Source: Myrica gale | Lineage: Eukaryota; Streptophyta; Magnoliopsida; Fagales; Myricaceae | DNA length: 64,000 nt | Reading direction: 5' to 3' | Assembly: GCA_963930655.1 (NCBI GenBank) | Contig: OZ005621.1 | Span: 8,295,001-8,359,000, forward strand | Shown: positions 1 through 12,683 of the stretch, piece after piece | Numbering within the stretch: the first letter of the stretch is position 1 | Layout of the letters: each line of letters starts with the position of its first letter | Notes under the pieces: model-generated | Seen by the model: only the letters and a program-made list of their open reading frames with translations | Databases searched by the model: none | What the model was told of the DNA's origin: nothing | Translations under genes and position numbers: made by a program

Positions 1-164
1 AGTTTTTAAATGTCAATGACTATATATGTACTGAGTGCTCTGATTATCTCACAATCCTCCTCATCTTATATCTATACATGTAATTAATTAATTAGTACGC
101 AAATTGTGTGCAGTATCCTTTGTTTACTATTGCATTGGTTTAACAACTTCCAATAGATTGGCAG

Positions 165-1639
165 AAAGCAGTTCATTGAGAGTTATGGACGGCCTTCAAG
201 ATTAATCTTATTGCGACATATGCAACAAAAAATATTCTTCTTTCAAGGGATCAGATCCACATTGCCCAAGGTCGAATTTGGGTTTACTCAGAGATATGGA
301 TTCCGATGTACTCGGAAGTACTGCGATTTCAAAATCCATCTTCTGGGCAGTCCGCTACCGTGTACTATATATCAAACATGATAGTCATGTTGATTGCCTC
401 ACTCTGAAAGATTCAATTGTTTGAAGATGGCGATCCAAATGATGAATATTATTGCAACACTACGAAGAGCTGAGAGATCCTCGAGTCTGTGTCTATTATT
501 GTGCAGAGTGCAAGTTTGTTGCTCATGTGTATTGTGTGATATCAGAGGTACGCATGACTCTCATTCTTTTTTTTTTTTATAATATTTAGTTCATGCTACT
601 ATTTTGAATTCATGTCATGCTTGAGAGATTAATGTTATATATGAACCCAGAAAATTAATTTCTAGACTCTTGAAACACACGATAAAGAGAAAAGAAAAGA
701 GAAAGAGCTTGTTTTATTAGCTCTTCGGGCAAGTTGACTTCCTAATAAAAGGAAATACTTCAAAATTTCTTACTCCTATATAATATAGTAAATATTGTAA
801 TACTGAATAATTTATTGATAATCAAACTTAGACTTAAAATCTTATAACCTAGTACTTGATTTGATAAAATTTTAAGGTTAATAATAACCTTTTTTTGTTC
901 CTAAATTTTACCCTCTTTTAAAAAATAGTCCTTGAATTTTTGTTTAATTTGCATATATAGCCAATTTCATTCCTAGTTTATTTTTTTTATCAATTTATCA
1001 ATTTAGTCATTTTGTGTTAGTAAAATGTACAGTCACCTAACGGCTTTACAATATCTCATTCAATCAGAAAATAACACATAATTTATTTAAAAATGTCATA
1101 TCAATTTTATTGCGCTACATCGTTAAAATAAAAACATTACAAACAAAAAATTAACTATTTTTTAAAAAAACATAAAAAATAATGTACATTTTTTTTAAAA
1201 AAAAAATAGGGAGTCACGATCCACCCCGTTCGTGAGGGGAGGGCTTGACAAAGACCCCACTAGAGAACGGTCACAAATATCAAAGCTTGCAAGCATTGGT
1301 TAGGGTCCTAAGCCGGTGTCCCTATCAGCCTTCGCAGTGTGGCTCCAGGCTACCTCTTTTCCAGGGGGCGCGGAGGTGGCTCGCAGCCACCCCTATATTT
1401 TTACCACTTGGTTGACACATATTTTCTGTTCATACTGGATGCTTTTTCTCTTCTTTTTTTTTTTCTAGACAATCGAAACTACTGGATGCTTTTTCTCACT
1501 TTTCTGGGATGTATTTTATCTGGATTTTAGCTGTTTCCTCGAACCCACCTGCAAAAGACCATGGCTCTTCCCCCTGTCTATGAAATGTAAAACGAAGCAT
1601 TACTGCTTCTTCTTCCTCTTCTTTTTTATTCCGTTTCTT

Positions 1640-1699
<60 letters not shown>

Positions 1700-2718
1700 T
1701 TTGCAGTACTAGAACCCAGTATTTTTAATTTGTAGTTCAACCAGATTTTGGAGTACTCTTTTGAAGCTTCCCTGGCCTAGAAATGATACAAGTACTCAAT
1801 GTCGTAATTCGTTTCCGATACTAGATATATATGAAAGAAAATGATACTACGTACTTTTCCCCGCTCATGACTGGTTCTAGATCAATACTCCAAGCTCTAG
1901 TTGAACAGAGAATTTAGATAACATTGTTAATTAATTCATCTTAATCATGATCATTTCTTGCAAGGTTGTGTCCTCACTGAAAGGAGAGGTCGGAGATGTA
2001 GATCTCAGGGTTGTGGGTGAGCGAATTTACAGTCAAAGAGATGCTACAAAATGAAGAAATATCCGAAAATAATGCAAACAAGGGAGAAAACAAAGGGCCT
2101 TCGGTGAGGGAAATAATAAATTCCCTGGACAAAGATGAAGAACAAGAGTTAGCGAAATGTTTTGAGCCATTACAAAGGAAAACTAGCGTGCTGGTAGGAA
2201 CATCAACTCAGGATCAAGACGGTGGGAGAAATGCTATCCAAGAAAATGCTAAGGACATTGAGGAGGACTTTAAAGAGCTTATGGAGAAGCTTGAATTTGG
2301 GAAGGTAGATTCAGCAAAGCAATGGGAAATCAAAGAATATGAAGAAGAGTGTGACAACATTGAGGGATATATGCTCCCTTGGAGGCTAGCCCCTATCCTG
2401 AAGAGCCTTTTTGCCGAATACGGAGATGTTAGTAGGGAGTCTAAATTAAAGCACAAGGCTAGCGCCTATCTACTTACACTATGGTGGTGTAACCTAAAAG
2501 GAATACAACATGCGGGCTTCAAAGTGGAGTTTATTATGGATCAGTTAAACAAGGTCACCCACGCTTATTTCGGTCTTGAAGCAAGAAAGCGAGAAAATGC
2601 GAAACTCGACGCTATGTCAAGGGAGCTGAAAGTTCTCGAAGCTAAACAGCAAAAGCTTAGAACATATAATATGCGTCCTCAAATGAAATGGAGTTTTGCA
2701 GGTGAGGGTCTTCTTTGA
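165..2718 (+). pseudogene. DC1 (C1-like zinc finger) gene remnant with intact last exon
   Basis: About 212-545 encodes recognisable DC1 pieces, but in shifting frames: CDICNKKYSSFKG from 212, then FRCTRKYCDFKIHLLGSPLP, KHDSHVDCLTL, EDGDPNDEYYCNT and CAECKFVAHVYCVISE. The last piece ends at a GT donor at 546. At least two single-base changes break the frame: an extra T in IV/EDGD near 420, and a missing base in the CNTC cysteine codon near 457. The probable last exon runs from about 2009, after an AG acceptor, to the stop at 2718. It is open for about 235 codons and predicts a charged, helical region with no Cys/His fingers, loosely like plant PEARLI-4-type C-termini (weak). DC1 proteins bind zinc and are plant-specific. 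The 1.46-kb intron holds a CT microsatellite. The start lies outside or is lost. The intact last exon could be a separate gene, but I see no promoter for it. Confidence 0.6.
1643..1696. repeat. (CT)27 microsatellite
   Basis: An uninterrupted CT run of 54 bases in the intron between the DC1 fragments. Its length makes it likely to vary between individuals. Confidence 0.95.
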
Positions 2719-3020
2719 TCTTGAAGTAGCTCACATCCTGCATGCTGGCATCTTTGTCCTTAATTGGGTCTGAAATAAACATTTGTCGAGTGGGGAGGTC
2801 GGATGTGAATCGTGATACTCATAATAATAAGAGATTGCAGCAACATTAAGTACTATGGCTCTTTTGTGTGTTATTATCTCCCATCTTTTATATTCCCTTT
2901 TATTGTGTGGTTATTTCCATTGTTTTCAAGGCAATTGGTTTAAGAAAATAACCTTTTCTATCAGGATTTTCCTCCAGCAAAGGTTTCATGTAAAACGAGA
3001 AAATATAAATTAAATGCCAC

Positions 3021-4718
3021 ATGTGCTTTGCCTGGCAAAGTATTAAAGACACTCATTCCCGAATTTTGGCCAAGTGTGAAGGTTGGAAAGCAAAGTGTTT
3101 ATCCCAAGCGGGTAAACTTACTCTTATTAAATCCGTTGCTGGTACGCTGCCTTCGTATGCCATGTCTACCTTCCTCCTTCCTAAAGGCTGGTGTAAATCA
3201 TTGCATTCAGTGTTCAAAAACTTCTTTTGGGGTTTTAATTCAAATAGGGGTTTTTCCCCCTTGGCTTGGTCTACTATTTGTTCTCCTAAGGAATCTGGAG
3301 GACTTGGTCTTCGCCGCATGTATGATGCTAATAGGGCGTTGTTAGCCAAGCTTGGTTGGCAATTCTTACAGCATCATGAAGCTTTATGGGTGCAGTGCCT
3401 TAAAGCAAAGTATTTACAGGATTCATCCTTTTTCAGTCGTCATCTTAGGCCTCAGTCCTCTTGGTTCTGGCAAGGCCTTTTAGCTATTAGATCCATTCTT
3501 TCTCGGGGGTCTCAGTTTCAGGTTGGCAGAGGCAGGTCAATTCATATTTGGCATGATCCTTGGATTCCAGGTGTCCCACTCTCTTTCGCTGAACCTAATT
3601 CCTTATCTCCCTCTCTACAAAATTTTGATTGTGTCTCTTCCCTTATAGACCAAGATACTAGAGTTTGGAATGCAGCCCGAATTCTTCAATTGTTTTCTCC
3701 TGATTGTGCTGCTGCCATATTAAATATTGACTTGCCTTTGAATAGAGAAGGTGATATCCTTTCTTGGCTGCCAGTTACTTCTAGTGTGTTTACCGTCAAA
3801 TCAGCCTACCTGCTGGACCAATCTGATAGGCTCGCTGTCCCTGTCTTGCCAATATTTAATTGGTCTCAGATCTGGTCTCTCAAAATACAATTTCGCTTGA
3901 AACTGCTACTATGGAAGCTTGCTGCCAAGGCTCTTCCCGTTAGAACGAAGTTGTTCTTTCTTTCGGGTTCTGTTCCTGATGATTTCTTCTTTTGCCCTTT
4001 GTGCAAATCTGAACCTGAAACACTTGAACATCTGTTTATCAGATGTAACATAGCTCGTATGCTATGGAGAGAAGCTAAATGGCCGCTTAGGTTGAATAGG
4101 ATGCAAGACTTGGACATTTCCTCCTGGTTGTCCTTTCTATTGACTCCTACTTCTTCTCTTGGTCTTCACTGCAAGAATGAACGCAATTTCATCCTCCAGA
4201 TGGCTCTTATCATAGATACCATCTGGTTCTCATGCTTATATTGCTTATATTGCTGTAATATGCAGGGATTCTTTGGGTGTTATTTCTCATGCTGCTGCTG
4301 ATTTTGTTGTGACTAGCAATCCTCTTCGGGCAGAGATTTTTGCCGCCCTTCTTGCTTGCAGAGTGGCCTCCTTTCTAGATCTCCCCTCGGTCATTTTGGA
4401 GGGAGACTCCCTTATTGCTTGCAGGGCTATTAATGAGCCAGGTTTTCTTGATGAAGGCCCTTTAGTTCCACTTCTGAGTGATATCACGGCTGCTCTTCTT
4501 TCCCACCCTGGGTGGTTATTGCAGTGGGCATCTCGGTGCCAGAACTCTATGGCTCACCTTTTGGTTGCTTGGGCTGCCCGTTTTTGTAACTTTGGTTTTA
4601 TTCCCTTGCATGCTCTCCCTTTTCATATTTTTTCTGCGGACTTAGTTTTTAATCCACCTTGATGTATCTGTTTTTGGATCCTTTAGTTTAATGAAGTTTG
4701 TTTAGAAAAAAAAAAAAG
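3021..4718 (+). mobile_element. LINE (L1-type) fragment: RT C-terminus, zf-RVT and RNase H
   Basis: The 426-codon frame from 3021 is the region after the reverse-transcriptase palm in plant LINEs: GWKAKCLSQAGKLTLIKSV, then FFWG, SPKESGGLGLRRM, and the zf-RVT block with CPLC and EHLFIRC (about 3850-4080). Near 4260 the frame shifts into a non-LTR RNase H-like domain: ICRDSLGVISHAAADF, NPLRAEIFAALLA, VILEGDSLIACRAI, ending at 4662. The linker that normally separates the zinc knuckle from RNase H is missing, so there is an internal deletion. A poly(A) run near 4707-4718 marks the 3' end. The 5' end is truncated; I found no convincing target duplication. It carries RNase H, so it differs from the LINEs in the GYRA introns. 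Confidence 0.85.
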
Positions 4719-5013
4719 TGAAAGAGCCTTAGGGTTTTTGGGATCACCAATTATGCTAAACCATTAAAAGAAAAGCAATAAGGAGAGAGAGAGATAATAA
4801 AGTCCTTCCTCCAAAATGCCTGATCCTTGTTGGTGCAGTTGTTGGGTGGGTTTCAAATGATTCCCCTTCTTCCCTTAGGTTCTCTTTTTCCTCTAGGGAT
4901 TGTTAAAAATTATAATTCAAATCATAAATCTACTTATTTCTAACAATTGAAGTTTTTAGAATAAATGATATATTCACATGTTTTGCGTGTTGTTATTACC
5001 TCTTTTTCCTTTC

Positions 5014-5108
5014 TTTTTTTTTAATAAGTAAGCCAATTTTATTAAAAAGAAAAAAAAACACGAAACACACAACAACAGAGTCAACACTACAAGAGAAAGT
5101 ACTGAGGA
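5014..5108 (-). mobile_element. Short 5'-truncated LINE 3' end
   Basis: On the plus strand this reads poly(T), AATAAGTAAGCCAATTTTAT, an A-rich stretch, then CACGAAACACACAACAACAG and a block ending near 5108. The same order and nearly the same words occur at the 3' end of the ORF1-only LINE at 47385-47480, so this is probably a very short truncated copy of that 3' end. No coding sequence is left. I could not define a target duplication. Confidence 0.6.
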
Positions 5109-6053
5109 ATCCTTCAATTGTAAGTGTTGGTTTCACTTCCTTTTCTTCCCAGTATGAGATGTCATCATCAGAAACATATATCCTACATTTTACATTGCAT
5201 CAAACAGGTGTTAAACATACTGATTAAGAATCAGAATTACTGATCAAACAATACCATTTTCCCCATAAAGAGTCCAAAAAATAATCTGACATATGTCATC
5301 ACTTTACAAGATAATGAAACTCTAGAACTCACTGCAAAGAAGTTCTTATAATCAGTTTCAAATGATGTTTGGACCGTGAGTAGAGGCAGAATTTACCCTA
5401 TACTGTCTCCTTTCAACTATTTTATGCTTAAGAATAATATGCATTTGGCCAAAACATAAGGAGGTCTTAGTGTTTCAGGTTACAGCCAAAGGCCTCTAGT
5501 TATCCAGAAACAGTAAGAACTTGGTTCTTCAGAGAATTCGCTTGCTTTTGGTCTTGGAGGAAACTGGTTTTTGGTCTTGAAGGAAACTGGTCTTGGCCAA
5601 CAAGAAATCTTGTTTTCTGCCCCCCAAAGAGGGGCCGCAAAACATCATATAGTGGCTGATCTTAATTGTATGTTAGCACATCCAAAAAGGGAAGCTAAGA
5701 GAGTCAGCAGGCCAACGGCGCTAAAGAACTTATTTCAATCTCCATATTTTATGATGGATCCTTTTTTCTTTTCCCTACCAAATAAAGGACTTGTCTTAAC
5801 ATCATGAAAAATGAAAGAAGACATGTAGAATTGAGGCGAACGCCCAAAAATGGGGGTGCCATAGCAGTAAGCATCAATATGAACCTCATGTTTCATTAGA
5901 TATGCGGCATCTTTAACATTGATCAACTTCAACTGAGAGAAGTCAGATCAATATGTCTAGAATACTGGTAGATGGAGCAGAAGTTAAACACACTCAAAGT
6001 ATTTTCCTCACCATCTGATCCTACCTTTTCCATCTGCAGGACTAAATAATTAC
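5109..6053. other. Intergenic, no recognised gene
   Basis: AT-rich sequence downstream of the beta-galactosidase pseudogene. Short frames here do not resemble the missing 3' exons of that gene on either strand. I see no RNA gene or repeat. Confidence 0.6.
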
Positions 6054-9000
6054 CTGGTTGTATACCACAGATAATCAGAACGGTCCTTTCACATTCAAAT
6101 GCTCCAATATACCTTGGACGGTAAAACTGTTCTCACTCCAAATACCAATTGGCTCTTTTATAGTCATCCAGGATTTTGAGATACATGATTCTTCCTTGGG
6201 AACAATAAACTGTTGGTGCGGAGAAATATTTGAAAAGGCAGGCAAATCAAACTCCACCATTTTGATCGAAGTTTGGGCCCCCACCTACATGAACATGTAT
6301 TGGCCTCAGATATCATAGCTGTGATTGAATATGAAAAATATTTCCAAGGTGGAGAGAAAGAGTGAGAGAGAGAGAGAAAGGGAGAGTAAAGACATGGATA
6401 TAACTTGAGAGCTTCTAGAAAGTTCATCGGATTGGGAATACAAAGGAGTAACAGCTCATGTTCAAATGACCTCAAACTTGGAAGGAACCACAATCACAAC
6501 TTTCTGATACAGTTACATAGCCATGTACTTTCCTTTAAAAAAAAACTGTACCTTTCGAAGTTGTTGCATCAATTTCTATCATTGAAACTACTGAGAAGGT
6601 ATTCCAAGACCAAAATGGTTAGGAGAATGATAGTCTTGCATCATGTATTTCTCCAGCATTATACAAAGTTGAAGTTTTTTTAATAGTACACGCAATAACA
6701 AAGGCAATGGTTGCAAACATGACTCGGATATGCAGGGTCCCAGGTACTGATGATAATGATTTAATTTTAAACAATTGGAAATTTAGACGGATCAAAGACA
6801 ATCAAACAAAAAACAGATCCATATCGTAACGTGTTTCACAACAAAAATTAGCAGAAAAATGAAAGAAATAAAGACATAAGAATTGTATGAGTTATGAGTG
6901 TCCAAAGCGGTTGCATCACACATAGAGAAGAATAGAGCCGACAAGTATCTAATAATGCCTGCCCCTGTTCCATACAGTCTCCTACATACCTTGGCAGTAT
7001 TGAACGCTGTGTTCCGACAATCTGGTAATATACTGACAGACCATGGTGGTAGATGATATGTTTGACCAAGGAATGTCACGGTAGCGTCTTTACGATCATC
7101 AATGTTCGCAAGAAATGCGGAGCACCTGCTCTGATTTCCAAATTGAGTTAAGTTTAGGCCTTCACTATCAATGTCTATTTGGTACACATGTGCCTGAAAA
7201 AAGGTAATCAAGTTATATTAACATCAAAAGAGAACTAAAAGAAAACATTGAATATCCCGTAGAAAACAAAAGCCTAAAGTTGAAACTAGTTTTACCACGA
7301 TTACTTACATGATAAAAGAACACTTTCCTAAATTGGGTTGTAACAATAAAGAATTAAGACAACCTTCCCATGTTGCACAGGTTCATATCTGTCATTCTCC
7401 AAGCACTCGATACATAAATAAACGGATGGACTAAAAGATCTCTATCAGTAAATGAATAAATTGTTTATATCATACACAGCATTCCAGGTAACTACATTTG
7501 TTTCAGAAATTTCAAAACTCACACTTAATTTTCATTTGATTTGGTGATTATGACAAAATCCCTAGATTACACTACAAACCCAGATACTTTATTGCTAGCT
7601 TAAAGACAATGAACTGATTTAACATCCATCGCAGTCACATCCATATATTCATAGATGACAAAATTATTCTCACCACAACTTTATTAGAAGAGCGCAGAAA
7701 GCTCCCAAAATGGTATTTTTCAACTCCAGCACAATGTTTTCCCTGGAAGATCACGGCATGCATGCCTAAAAAAATTTCCTGTGTTTCTTTACCCAGTGGA
7801 ACTACAATAAAGCCCGTTTCTCATACCACCATAAATGTAAGAAGATAATAAAGCCTGTTTCTCATTCCAAAATAAATGTAAGAGAATTTTCCTTTCAAAC
7901 TTTGATGGGTAGATATAATTCCATTCCAGAACTTCCGATTCGGGGTCATGTCAAATTATCTCAACTTTAACCTAGAATAAGCTACATAGCTTGCAAATCC
8001 AAGAAATTCAGTGACTGAATAAATGTCTCTTTCAATTAGTTGGATACAGGAAAACTTCCATTCCCAGTAACTGTCTAATCAATGGTGAAGCAATATATTG
8101 ATGCTGACCAAACAGTTAGAGCATGAAAAAAACCTCCTGCTTTGGTCCCAATTTTATGTACTGAAGGGAATCAGCAGCAACTAGAGCAGATTCACAAAGC
8201 TTTATAGCAGCATGCAGATCCTTCAGATGCCCCCATTTAGGCTCACTCAGCAGACCTCACAAAAGGATACATTTGATTATACACTTGATCCAGCGTTTTT
8301 ATTTTAGTTCTATTTTTGAATGGATATGTAATACATGCATAAACAACTTGCTTAAGACCCAATCAAGATGGATAACACTAAATATATATAGTTTCATAAG
8401 CATCTAGTTATCCTCATCGAAAGTCATTGTCAACAGGAACGAACTGTGTTACTTAGACACAGTTCCACCTACCATATTCATCAATTGGAGCATCATAATC
8501 ATAGCTTGTAATATAGAATGGGCCACCAGAAGTCCTGTTGAAGTTTGTTCCACCAAAGTACTGAAACCATGCAGGAAGCTTGTCAAGATGCATTAGACCT
8601 TTCCGGGTACCTAAATATTGATTGAATACGCCACAACCTAAATCACACCTGCTTCAGTTATCTACCGTACCATATAATAGTTTTGAAAGCATCCTCCACG
8701 TTGGAAAAAGCGCGCAACTGCAAATGCAAGGTCTTCAGCTGGTCTATGAGGCAATCTTCCCCCCCCCCCCATGTTGTAGCCCAAAGAAATATAATCCATT
8801 CGTAGTAAATCTGTAGCCTTGTGCATTCAAACACTAACCAGAAAAGTAGACATCACAGACAAATCTTCAAAATGAAAGAACTTGACACTTGCAATAGTTA
8901 AAACCCTTACTGATGAAGAACAAATTCTAGCAACAAGAATAATAAAATAGAAAGGGAAGAATGTCATCTGACACAGTTTTACACTGAAGAAATAGTCCCC

Positions 9001-12000
9001 GCTAAAATTGGATCAGAATCTTTCAAATTATGTTATATATACGAATGGGAGTTTCAGAAAATGTCAGTTGTGAAATCTTTAAGTTTGAAAAAGATCCAGG
9101 CTCTAGAAAAAAAAAAGACGATAAGGTCATCGTACCATCCATCCCAATACTCCGTCAAAAGAACTGGCTTGCCATAGGCATTTGGCTTGAAACCGTCGCA
9201 ATAGTATCCGTTGCAGGCATTTATATGTGGAGGAGAAAAATAGAACATATGAATGACAGGAATTCCAGCCATTTTAAAGTTTCAGAGCGTTAAACGTTCT
9301 ACTGTTCTAATGAAAAGCAATTCATGCATAAAGGAAAACTTAACTATTATTTCTGCTTGCTTTTACATTATTGCTTGTATAAGCATATAGATAGCTGGCA
9401 TAGCAATTCATGCATATAGGAAATACAATTCATGCATATAGGCATTTATCTTGCATAAGCATGGGATGAATTGTCAAAGAGAGTAATCTAGGTCAACTAG
9501 CTATGTCTTAGTTGTCATCTTAATGCTCATATCTCCTATTAATTGTAAATATTCTCTGTATCTGGGTAGTTACTCATACAGATAGAGGTTCCACATATAT
9601 CTAGGATGTTTCGCTGTACATGCTTAGAGATAGCTGGCCGATTCCAAAAAATCAGCCTTGTAAATTCGATATAAGGGACAGGTCTCTATCAAGGAAGATC
9701 AATTTTTCATAAACTCTTATGCAATCTGACATGAATGTCACATCCCGAAGGCACATGAAAGGCTAACTTAAACCATCCTCATTGTGTTTCTAAACTTTCG
9801 TCCTGGAGCATTTCCATTCTTGGGTAGAAGAAAGCAGCACGACAGGATGAAATTTCATTTATTTGCCTTGACAGCATTTTCATATGCTTCAGCAACAGCT
9901 TGAGACAGAGAGAGGAAGAGAAAGCGAATAGATAACCAACAGCCATACAGTCACTTCTGCTATCAGCTATATATTATTTGTAGTAGCTGATAAAAGAGGG
10001 ATGTAGAAAGAAAGAAGAAAAAACAGTCTGCATCTCTGTTGTCATACAAGGTGATTTCCAAAGAGTGTGGAGGCAAAAGTGTCGCTCCTAGAGGAACATA
10101 CCCACAGATGGGTCTTTGACCCCTAGTCTCTTTACCCATTGTACCCAAAATCCAATTCAAATATACCACAAACAAAGATCCATATACTCCAGAATATCAG
10201 GAAACAAACATATAAATATGGATGTATAGATGCTCAAAGGTTCATTATAACCTTGAAAGCTACATTCTCTGTTTGAAATTCAATACCAGGGACATCACGC
10301 AGCCACACCGGAAAGCCCCTATAACATTCTCAGTTAAATCAGCAGAAATGTTGCCAGAAAAATGTTTCGTAGTGTAAACTTTGCTTTCATCAGGAAATAG
10401 CATCAAACTATTAAGTGAAATTGAAGGACCTAGAAATATTAGTTCTTAATCTCCATTTAACATTCATTTTCCAGTGCGATTACTTTTCTGAAGCACATCA
10501 AACGTTGTTTCCACTGCAAACTTTGTGCATTCATTACAGAAATTTTAACTGTTTATACAGCCTCTTTTGTCAGATTTTAATAATTAACTACCGGTGTACA
10601 AATAATTTTTCGGAAAGTGCTAAATGGCAGAAACAAAAATAGAAACAATACTACCTAGTTACTTTTTTCGAGTCCTTATATTAGAAACTAACTCGCTGAA
10701 AGAGCTCCCAAGATTTTAAGAAACTCGTTGCAGGTTTTCAGTTGTGGTGTATTTGGCATTCCATCTCTTAGCAAGTGCACTCATGTGAGTTTCATTTTTT
10801 TTTATCGTGCCTTATACTCTGGAATAATAAACAGCATGAGATTATGTGTATGCACAAGTGAGCGACCAATACCGCAACAATTCATCATGTTTCATGGATT
10901 GAGTTGTAAGCAGAAAGTATATCTAGAACTATAAGCAGGAAATGAACTTGAAGGTATAAGGGGAGAGAAAGTTAGACCCAAAATTCCACTCAGCGCATAC
11001 ATAAGGCCCTATGCGAAGATGTAGAGAGTCCACTGGATCCCACTAACTTCACGAACTTGATGAGGTCGTACCTTCCTTCAAAATAATACTGAACATGCAG
11101 TACAGAAGAGAATTACAAGTTTGAGAAACAAATATATACAGTAGAGAAGAACGATGCAATCCTACCAACAAAGACTAGCTGTGAAAATGTTTATCTCACC
11201 TGTCCTCTCACTGGCTCATGCGCATTCCAGAACACATAAGTTTGGATCACATCAGCACCTCATTCCTTGCTCTTTGCAATCAGACCAGGCCACATCTGAC
11301 ATCATGTGAGAAAAGAAATGACTGCCTATCAAATGAGTAGAGAAAGCAACCACAACAAGACAAGCTAAAGGAGCAGTTTTTTAAACAAAACGTTTATATG
11401 CATTAATGAAGCATTATAATCAGATGAGGAGGTCAAAACAATAGGAGAGAGGGAGAGAGGATAAGGATGATTGGAGTGGAACCATTAGAGATAAAACTAA
11501 CACTAGATTAGGGGTGTAATGAAGGCAGGTAAAACACAATGTAACCCAACTAATTTGTGAACTTGGCAAAAGTGTTTACAGCTCTAACTTAGATTGGTGT
11601 ATGGGCTGCAGTGTTTCTCAAAGGTCAATTCCACTTGCAGGTCTCTTTACTTGACATCGCCATCTTTATTGTTTTCTGCAGGAAAGGTTTTACCCCAAAA
11701 ACATAATTATGCAAAAATCACCAACCACCTTTGTACTACAAAAGTTTACATGGATGCTCAGCTTCTTTTACATGGGTTATAAGTTAAGGGCAACAGAAAA
11801 TGTGACCATGAAATATGGTATTCATCCACGAAATGAAGATGAGCGGTGTCTGAAATCTCCGTGTAACATCCTACTCATACTTTTCTTCGCCTTGGAAGGA
11901 AACTTAGGATTGTGGACTGCTGATAGTCTTAGAATACTCGCTGATGATCATCTTATCGAAAATATTGGATTCGGTAACCTATCTATGTTGCAATATTTTG

Positions 12001-12549
12001 TAGCTAAAGAGTTGCGGAGCTTGGTGTTTTCTTTATTCGCCGTTAAAATGGGTCATAATCAGCAAACACAATTCTTTTCTTTTTTCCCAGTACCAAGTAG
12101 ATTAATTAAACATTAATATCCAAGAAAAGTGCAAAAACGAAAAGAAAACAGAATTTACTCCTCTTGGTAGCTAAATAATAGCTGAGTCCATGACTCCATG
12201 GGTAGCATAAACAACAGAACAAAATACGGTCACAGCAAGCTCAATTCAGTAGAAAAAAAAAAAACCAATATCTGTGCTCTGAGCAAACAAACGGAGCATG
12301 TGATAGAAATGAAATTCGAAACGGTGAGAAAGCCAGAGACCTGACTGAGTATGAAGAACAAACCTCAGGAGTGGCGCGGGGGTAGTGGATTCCGGCGGAG
12401 ATGAGCATCCGGCGACTGCCGTCGATGATGAGAGCCCTGTGGTCGTAGCTCACGTTGAATGGCTTGAAGAAGTTGGCCGTAGCCACCGTTAGGTTGATCA
12501 TCAGCCACAGTGACACCAGACACCGTAGCAAAGCTCTGCCCACGCTCAT
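6054..12549 (-). pseudogene. Beta-galactosidase (GH35, BGAL9-like) pseudogene
   Basis: Twelve exons of the plant family can be placed; ten are seen (transcript order): 12549-12364 (MSVGRALL start, signal-peptide-like, then [18 protein letters not shown]), 11295-11200, 11088-10978, 10318-10252, about 9224-9135 ([21 protein letters not shown]), about 8758-8671, 8560-8473 ([19 protein letters not shown]), 8255-8134, 7193-6990, 6284-6054. Working members are apoplastic and release terminal beta-galactose from wall polysaccharides (EC 3.2.1.23). Lesions: TGA at 11262-11260 where Gly is expected after KSKE; a 2-base deletion near 11021-11028; exons with the IENEYG acid/base Glu not found between 10252 and 9224; no AG before the 9224 exon; a C12 run (8759-8770) in the WGGR region; a 2-base deletion near 6083-6093; nothing after DRSDYLWYTTR. 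Introns are kept, so it is an unprocessed duplicate. BGAL9 is the best-matching subclass from memory. Confidence 0.88.
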
Positions 12550-12683
12550 TTACGCGAGCACAGAGACTGCCGAGAGAGAGAAAAAGTGGGGGAGCGTGGA
12601 AGGAGACAAACAAACGTTAACAATATATGGAGTGCGCTAACAAACAAACGTCAAGATATCAGTATCATATAGAACTTCTGAAT

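Noticed and set aside
1201-1400. Possible SINE or RNA gene (GC-rich block after an A/T run)
   Set aside because: No A/B box pair, no tRNA or snRNA fold that I could trace, and no flanking duplication.
9963-10175. 70-codon minus-strand frame between beta-galactosidase exons
   Set aside because: It fits neither the missing beta-galactosidase exons nor any family I know. The tail of the frame is a poly(F) low-complexity run.
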